Assembly: GCA_947683625.1 (NCBI GenBank)
Contig: CANTUR010000541.1
Coordinates: forward strand, 398,501-462,500
Length of the DNA stretch: 64,000 nt
Direction: 5' to 3'
Source of the DNA: Mallotus nudiflorus
Lineage: Eukaryota > Streptophyta > Magnoliopsida > Malpighiales > Euphorbiaceae
Position numbers and translations under genes: made by a program. Below, in pieces: positions 57,726-64,000 of this stretch (the first letter of the stretch is position 1; each line of letters starts with the position of its first letter). The notes beneath the pieces are model-generated. The model had not been told where the DNA came from, did no database searches, and saw only the letters and a list, made by a program, of their open reading frames with translations.

Positions 57726-58304
57726 AAGTGGGCCCAGTTGGCCATATAGATTGTTGGGTTTAGGGTTCTACCGAGATTTTTTCAAAAGCTATAAATATAT
57801 ATATATTATAAATTATTTTCACTATAAACATATATAGTTTTCAAAAAGGTTTTCAAACCGTACAACTCTTTTTATTGACTTACTCAGTGAGGTCTGATTC
57901 CCCTCAATTTATTTTTTTCAGGAGCTTGGGATTTCGACCTCAGACTACCTCCACGCTGGGTTTCTTCTTCACCGGCTATTTTATGTAGGTCATTATAAGT
58001 TGTACTGTGTGTTAATCTAGGTTGCTGCAGTAGTATATGTTCTAAGTATTTGTATGGTTTAAACATAATTGTGTAGTTTATTTGTGTAAACCACGCTTAT
58101 GTATAAGATTTGAATTCAATTTATAATATGCGATGTTGAAACATATTTTTATTAAGCAGTTGATAATATGTTCTGTTGTTAATTAAAGTTTAAAATATGA
58201 ATGACTTTATTTTCTTTTCCTTTAGGCTTACTACGGGTTTCGGGGGCCTTATGCCTACCCATTCCCTAGTGCCGGTCACGTGCCCTCGGGTTCAGGTCGT
58301 GACA

Positions 58305-59695
58305 CACCAATTATTTTATAAAGTCCTTGCTCTAGTCCTTGGAGCATTGTATTGTTTGAAACCTAGTCATTGATAGCATAATGAACATTATGTTGAAATT
58401 CAAAAAAAATATATTATCTTTGTAAAATTTTTAGGTAGACAATAATCGTTTGGTGATTTTTGGAATATGCAAAACATTACGTAAGTGAAATGATTTAACA
58501 GGAGAAGGAATGATACCCAAACCAATATTAGAATAGTTAACCCTTGTCCATTCTCAATAATAAGATTTTCTTTACCTTGAAATTCATTTATAATGTTAAA
58601 AGATTGTAAGTATGGAGTGACATGATGAGTTGCCCTTGTGTTAAGATACCATAAAGGTGGAGGAGCAGTTGATGGAGTTGGTAAAATTGATCCTTAAGAA
58701 GAAACATTAATGAAATTTACTTGGTACATTCTTGCAGTGAGAAATATTTCAGAAGGAAGTTTGGGCAAAGCGACCCTGAGCAGTAAAATTGGTATCAAAT
58801 CAGCATCTACAAGTCATAACTGAATGATTGGTTAGCCCATAAATTTGATAAGAGGAGGAATTAAATCCACATCAGTTGCCATGTTGCCCTTGTCTGCCAT
58901 GAGTATTAAAGGAAAAGGAACGTGATGGTGAATCACTTGAAATAAGATTGGAATGTTGGACAATATTGGCAATAGGAATCATGTATTATTGGGAGTTTAA
59001 GAGAAGTTCATATTCCATTAGTTGACCATGGAGCTCATGGACAGAGACAGTTTCACTACATTGCGATAAGGTAGCGATGATCCTGTTATAATCGACACCA
59101 AGTTTGTAGAAAGTAATGGCATTAAATTTAGAGGATGAAATTTTTTTTCCCTACAACTGATAAAGCATTAGCAATAGCTTTAGTCTTGTATAAATATTGA
59201 GATACAGGTATATCAGCTTTGGATAAATTATGGACCTCGATGTGTAATTGTGTTCTTTAAGCATGGCTGATGACATCATAAGCAAGGCTAGAGCTTGCCA
59301 AACCTTCAATGAAGATTTTAATCCAATCACTTAAAGGTAGATTTCTTTAGTTATTAAAGAGAGAAGTTAGGAAAATAAGAGCTGGTCTTTGTTAAACTAG
59401 GCGATGTAGTCAGGGTTAAGAATGGACTGATTTATTGTAGAGTCAATGATTTCTTTAGGTGGAGGAGTTTTAATCCCATTGATAATACCATGAAGGTTAT
59501 AGTAGTTTAAAAGTGGGGCGAATTAAAGTTTCCATGGGATGTAATTGTGAGAGGTTAATTTTATGGAGAAAGTCTATTGGACATAAGAAGGAGCAAGGGT
59601 TGAAAGTGAAGAAATGGCACTGACAAGATTGAGAGCTAACATTGCCAAGGGAGAAAAAGAAGAGGAAGAAGAGGAAGTATGAGAAGTCATGGTTT
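58305..59695 (-). pseudogene. Copia gag and protease, part before the LTR insertion
   Basis: Minus-strand ATG at 59690 reads MTSHTSSSSSFSPLAMLALN; a TAG replaces Gln before TFSIKLTSHNYIPWKL. LGVDYNRIIATLSQCSETVS is near 59090. A knuckle remnant (YGLTNHSVMTC) has lost a Cys. The protease site at 58642-58622 reads NTRATHH where D[ST]GATHH is expected: both Asp and Gly changed by G-to-A. The pre-integrase part (FHLRNVLHIPKITKRLLS) leads to the insertion. Confidence 0.8.
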
Positions 59696-59904
59696 AATTT
59701 GTTGATGCTCTGATTCCAACTCAGAATATGCAAAGAAGATTGATTTATGTATTTCATTATGTGTAAATATATTTACAATAATGAAGTAATCAATTATAAC
59801 AAACATATATAGTTGATATACACATAATAGCTAATATACATAGTAAAGAAAAGTTTTTTACAAAGAGTTATAAGTGGGATAGAAGTCTATTGTGATGATA
59901 ATTT

Positions 59905-61105
59905 AAATAGAAAAATATAAAATATTCTTTAAAGGTTTTTACAAGGGATGTATGTAGAGTTCTTTTAAAACTTAAAGAAACTAATGTAAAAGCATTTTGA
60001 TGATATGACTTTGGCAATTCAAAGTCGAATTTGCTCTACTCTATGGGGAATGATGCGCACCGACGGACATTAATTTTTTGGAACAATGGAAAAAAATCAT
60101 GATTTATTCCTAATTTGTTACTATTATTTAGTCTCATATTTTAGTTAAGATTTGATTTCCATTCTTATTTTAGCATTATATTAATTTTATTTCCTATCTT
60201 GGATTTAACTTCCTTACATTGGTTGGGATTTCATTTCCTACCTAACTAAGTTTATCTTTATTTTTTTCCCTAATTAAGGATTAGTAGTTTAGTTTTTGCT
60301 TTAATAAAAATTCTCTAAAAAAATCTAATGAGGAAATAGTCGAGTGATAACTCATCTCCAAGGGCATCTTATGGTGCAGGGCTTGATTCCTATCGTCTTT
60401 GATTTTAAAGGGGAAGGTTGCCTCCTGTTGTGCAGTGTGACACCCTTACTTAAAATCTAATATTAACAATAAATAGAGAGAATACTTAGAGAATCTCTAA
60501 TGATACTCTTTAAAACAAAGAGCATATTCTAGATTACATAAAGCATTTTTAGGAAACTTTTAATATAAAGAGTAAACAATTTTATTTAAGTTTAATGTAC
60601 TCTTTATATTTCATGCTTTATTTTGTTTTATCTTAAAAGCATTTAATTTTAATTTTTGAATATTGTGGAAAGAAAGATAAAAAAAATTTAGATAATAAAA
60701 GAAGTCAATAAAAAATAAGGATACATATAGAAAATAAATGTGCATTAATTAACCTTTGTATAGAGAGTGAAATAGAGAGTAAATTTTGGCTCTCTACATG
60801 TAGAAAGTTAAAATCATTCTCTAATCTATAATTTAGAGATAGAGAGTGAGTTGAAATTTGATTTTTTCTAATTACTCTTTATAATAAAGAGTATAAGAGA
60901 AATAAAAAGTGTATTGGAGATGCTTTTAGTCATTAAGGGCTTAAAGAGAAGGTAAAAAAACTATAATATGGCAATTAATGATTTGGTAGGATAGCTAAGA
61001 GGATAAGAAGGAGTACATGTGTTGGATGCATAAATGATAAGCTATAGAAAAAAAAATCACGTAAAAAAAAGCAACAATAATGTAGCTTCCTTTCAAAGCC
61101 AAAAC
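59905..61105. other. Spacer between Copia element and Tekay-like LTR copy 3
   Basis: AT-rich. Contains only the probable MITE listed separately and unsupported short frames. Confidence 0.6.
60488..60926. mobile_element. Probable MITE with GCATCTCCAATACAC-type ends
   Basis: Left end AGAATCTCTAATGATACTC and right end (reverse) AGCATCTCCAATACACTT form imperfect inverted repeats of about 25 bp that run on into CTTTA-rich arms. The inside is AT-rich and partly palindromic (ACTCTTTATAATAAAGAGT near 60880). Such ends are common among plant hAT or Mutator MITEs. A target duplication is not certain (TTAG at both ends is possible). Confidence 0.5.
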
Positions 61106-62579
61106 TGTCACGACCCGAACCCGAGGGGCACGTGACTGACACTAGGGAATGGGAAGGCATAAGGCCCCCGAAACCCGTAGTAAACCTTAAAGAAAATATA
61201 AACAACTCTTTACAATTTAAAACTTTATTTTAAAATAGAACACATTATCAAACTGATTTTTCTCAAAATATACAAATTCAACTGTTTAAATAAAATGTGC
61301 TTCAACGTCTCATATTATAAATCGAATTTAAATCTTATACATAAGCATGGTTTACACAAATAAATTACATAATTATATTTAAACCATACAAATTCTTAGT
61401 ACATATACTACTGCAGCAGCCTAGATTAACACACAGTACAACTTACAATGATCTATATAAAATAGCCGGTGAAGAAGAAACCAGGCGTGGAGGTAATCTG
61501 AGGTCGAACTCCCAAGTTCCTGAAAAAAATAAATTGAGGGAAATCAGACATAACTGAGTAAGTCAATAAAAGAGCTGTACAGTATGAAAACCTTTTTGAA
61601 AATTATATATGTTTATAGTGAAAATAATTTATAATGTATAAGTATAGCTTTTGAAAAATCTCGGTAGAACCCTAAACCCAAAAATCTAAATGGCCAACCG
61701 GGCCCACTTATTCCAACTAGACTACCGGTCCCCGAGAGCAAGGGCATCAACCGAGGCACCAAGCCGTAGTCCTTCACTTAATCCAAATATATGGCACTGG
61801 CGGTCCCCAAGAGCAAAGGCATCAATCGAGGCACCCATCCCAATACATTATTAACCTTACAATCACTGGCGGTCCCCGAGAGCAAAGGCTTCCACCGAGG
61901 CACCCGTCCCAGTTTAACATTCACCAAACATATATATATCGAATCCATCTCTCAATCTCTACTATGTGCATATAGTCCTAGTGAAGCCCACCAGGTAGCC
62001 CGTTCTACCAAAATTTCTCAAAATCGATTTTAAATAAATAAAATGCAAATAAATCTTAAATAGCAACATTAATTAAATAAACCATATAATCAATACTAAA
62101 ATATGAGCGCATGCATTTGTTAATTAAAACACACGCACAGATCATTCTATCGACTTATAGGATGAATGCGAAGGCTAACGACCACGCGTCTGCTCCAAAA
62201 TGCTCTAAAAGAAAATAACAATCGACTTTTAAAACATGACTAAGGAATCAAAATCAACAATTAACAAAACAATGAAATTCCAGACTGACTCGAGGAAAAT
62301 CGGATGAGACTCGACAGACAGGATTTAACCTAACTAATGGTAGAAATTTTTACGAGTATCACGTTTCACGAGAAAATCTATCGAAATTTTGGCAGAGTCT
62401 CCTCTGTAAAACAGACATCTCTCTACCGAAGGTAGAGCCAGACCTGCATAGAAAATGCACTACTAATATCCACAACATCCACACTCGAGTCGGGCTCCCA
62501 AAACTACACTCAGCCTCGATCGAGATCGCAACTTAACAGAATATCGAGAATTATTAACATTTATTTCTCAAACACATAT
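61106..62579 (-). mobile_element. Tekay/Del-like LTR (copy 3), 3' half
   Basis: Reads on the minus strand; the plus-strand edge is TGTCACGACCCGAACCC at 61106. It matches copy 2 from about 56830 to 58304. It is broken at 62579 by copy 4, and the rest is beyond the window. Whether it is solo cannot be told. AAAAC at 61101-61105 is the expected duplication. Confidence 0.75.
61720..61925. repeat. Three tandem units of about 65 bp in LTR copy 3
   Basis: GGTCCCCGAGAGCAAAGGC and ATCAACCGAGGCACC recur three times, the reverse complement of the array in copy 2. Confidence 0.85.
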
Positions 62580-64000
62580 TGTAATATCCCGTGTTTTTAA
62601 ATATCTTTATACTGCATCGAGATATGCAGTGTTAATAATTTTTGTACATATTTATGAAATTTTTATGAGTTTGCTATTTAATTAAAGCTAATTTTAATTG
62701 TTTATTATTATTTTAAGTGGTTTACGTAAAATTTTTTCGGGACTTGCATTTTCGGGGAAATTGATACGTAAACTATTTATATTTAATTATTTTAAATGAA
62801 TTTTCATAATTGCATGAACTCATACATATTTTTAAAATACTAAATAAAGCTTATGTGTGTATATATTTATTTAATTAGGTTTTAATTTATTACCCTAATT
62901 TTATTATTTATTTATTTGGTTTATTGTTAGTTAATTATTTTTATGTAGTATATAAATTATTAAAATATTAAATGTGTGGTGTGTGATATTCCCAAGTATT
63001 TTATTAATATACTATATTAAAATATATATTTTTTTATTTTTTTTCTTTTTTTTTTCTTTTTTCTTTTTCTTTCTTTTCTTTTTCTTTTCCTTTCTTTTTC
63101 TTTTCTTCCTTTTTCCTTTTCCGTCGGACCCAACCTCCCTCACCGCTGCTACTTCCGATCACCTACCGTCACTGCGCCTCCCACCGTGCCACCTCCACTT
63201 CCAGCTTGCTCCGTCGCCCCTAGTCTTCTTCTCCGGTAACGAGCAGCTCCGTTTCTGCCATTTTTGGCCGAAATCCAAGCTTCAACGTTTCTTCCTCCTC
63301 CGGCCACCAAACTTCTCATTTTCAGTGTCTTTGGACTCCCCAAGCAATGGTAATCTTGATTCTAGCTTTGGTTTGAGCTCAAATTCCCTTGAATTCCTTG
63401 TTTTTCATTTTTTTTTCATTTTGGTTGAATTAGGTTTTTGATTTTTTTCAATTTTTTCTTGTTGATTCATGAAAAGTACCTTAACAAATGTTGATCCTAG
63501 TTGATTAATCTACATGTTTGAATTTTTGTAGAATTTTTGGAGATTATTTCATTTTTGGGTATTTTTGAATATTTTAATATTATTTTATAATTTTCGAAAA
63601 TTAATTAAATTAATTATGAAATTGTTTTTTATGATAAATATAGGTGTTTAAATGAATTATAGGAATTTATTTTGAATTTTTATGAATTTCTATGTATTTA
63701 TTTTGAATTTATTTAGGTTTATGTAATATTGGAAAATTAGGTTAATTGTGTTTTTAATTGAATTTAATTGGTTAATTGAGTTTAATTATTAATATTATTG
63801 ATAAATATGTTAAGAAAATTAATTTTGGATAATTATACTTTTTTTGGTGAATTTTTGAATGAATTTTAGTATATTTATATATAGGGGTATTTTGGTAATT
63901 TTACACAAAATTGACTAAAAATGTAATTAAATTGGTTTTAATAGTTATTTAAGGTATAAAAATGATTTCTACAAATTATTTAGTATTTTTAACTAATTAA
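62580..64000 (+). mobile_element. Tekay/Del-like LTR (copy 4), cut by the right edge
   Basis: Begins TGTAATATCCCGTG at 62580, inside copy 3 and in the opposite orientation. CATAT (62575-62579) would be its duplication. A pyrimidine tract (63028-63120) precedes the GC-rich block (63120-63350), then GGTAATCTTGATTCTAGC, equivalent to the region after 55940 in copy 2. The frame at 62974-63441 covers this block but shows no known domain. Confidence 0.7.
63028..63120. repeat. Pyrimidine tract in LTR copy 4
   Basis: About 90 bases of almost pure T and C on the plus strand, directly upstream of the GC-rich block. It sits where copy 2 has its TA-rich stretch and may belong to the LTR promoter region. 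Confidence 0.8.

Larger units (their letters stand above)
55319..58304 (+). mobile_element. Tekay/Del-like solo LTR (copy 2)
   Basis: TGTAATACCCT to TCGTGACA, 2986 bp, inserted in the Copia integrase. CACACC is found on both sides (55313-55318 and 58303-58308, overlapping the last bases of the LTR), so the duplication is ACACC with one base of ambiguity. No internal region. The Copia reading frame resumes on both sides. GC-rich Pro-coding-like block at 55700-55950; the frames there overlap one another on both strands, and I do not call a gene. Confidence 0.82.
52252..59899 (-). mobile_element. Ty1-Copia retrotransposon, minus strand, interrupted by a Tekay-like solo LTR
   Basis: In minus orientation: 5' LTR about 59899-59729, primer site 59718-59707 (TGGAATCAGAGC, one change from the tRNA-iMet site), gag, protease, integrase, reverse transcriptase and RNase H, a polypurine tract (TTGTGGGGGCG, 52401-52391), and 3' LTR about 52390-52252. 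Flanks show AATTT at 52247-52251 and 59900-59904. The LTRs share TTACAAAGAGTTATAAGTGG but have diverged and differ in length. The TG end at the 5' side is decayed (TATCA). It lies 150 bp after the P450 pseudogene. Confidence 0.8.

Noticed and set aside
62974..63441. 155-codon frame near the right edge as a gene
   Set aside because: It starts in a pyrimidine tract (Phe runs) and continues through the GC-rich LTR block; no homologous frame in copies 1 and 2.

Overview
This is a stretch of plant nuclear DNA, most likely from a eudicot; I cannot name the species. It is AT-rich and almost gene-free. The visible coding remnants are plant-lineage retrotransposons (Athila, Tat/Ogre-like and Tekay/Del-like Ty3-Gypsy; several Ty1-Copia), plant mobile domain (PMD) and DUF7745 sequences, a CYP82-type cytochrome P450 pseudogene and a broken fragment of an unidentified gene. 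I see no intact protein-coding gene, rRNA, tRNA or CRISPR array.

Positions 1-38569 are one nest of transposons. The outermost layer is a minus-strand Athila-type element that runs off the left edge; its gag and protease lie at 21.1-23.5 kb and a piece of pol at 1-154. A Tekay-like solo LTR (155-21136, duplication CTCCT) sits in the Athila pol. Inside that LTR is a minus-strand Tat/Ogre-like element, Tat-1 (630-18163, duplication CATAT). Inside the Tat-1 integrase is a Copia solo LTR (8206-9744, duplication ATCTG). A second copy of the same Tat family, Tat-2 (24592-38100, plus strand), is inserted in the Athila 5' LTR.

Both Tat elements carry, between pol and the 3' LTR and on the opposite strand, an intron-containing gene derived from the plant mobile domain family. 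Tat-1 keeps a long version with its own TATA box and also a DUF7745-like fragment; Tat-2 has lost about 2.2 kb including the distal exons. LTRs and introns of both elements are peppered with palindromes built on GAGGCGATCGCCTC.

From 38.6 to 47.4 kb there is AT-rich spacer, a fragment of an unrecognised gene on the minus strand (40041-41920) and, inside it, a 1.14-kb Copia mini-element with 165-bp LTRs (40481-41620). A CYP82-like P450 pseudogene occupies 47405-52102. A minus-strand Copia element follows (52252-59899), interrupted by a second Tekay-like solo LTR (55319-58304). After a spacer with a probable MITE, a third Tekay-like LTR (minus, from 61106) is interrupted by a fourth (plus, from 62580), which runs off the right edge.

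All retroelement genes seen here carry stops or frameshifts. Many stops are tryptophan codons changed by G-to-A, as expected from decay of methylated DNA. Assignments rest on motif reading by eye; LTR identities and ages were not computed.
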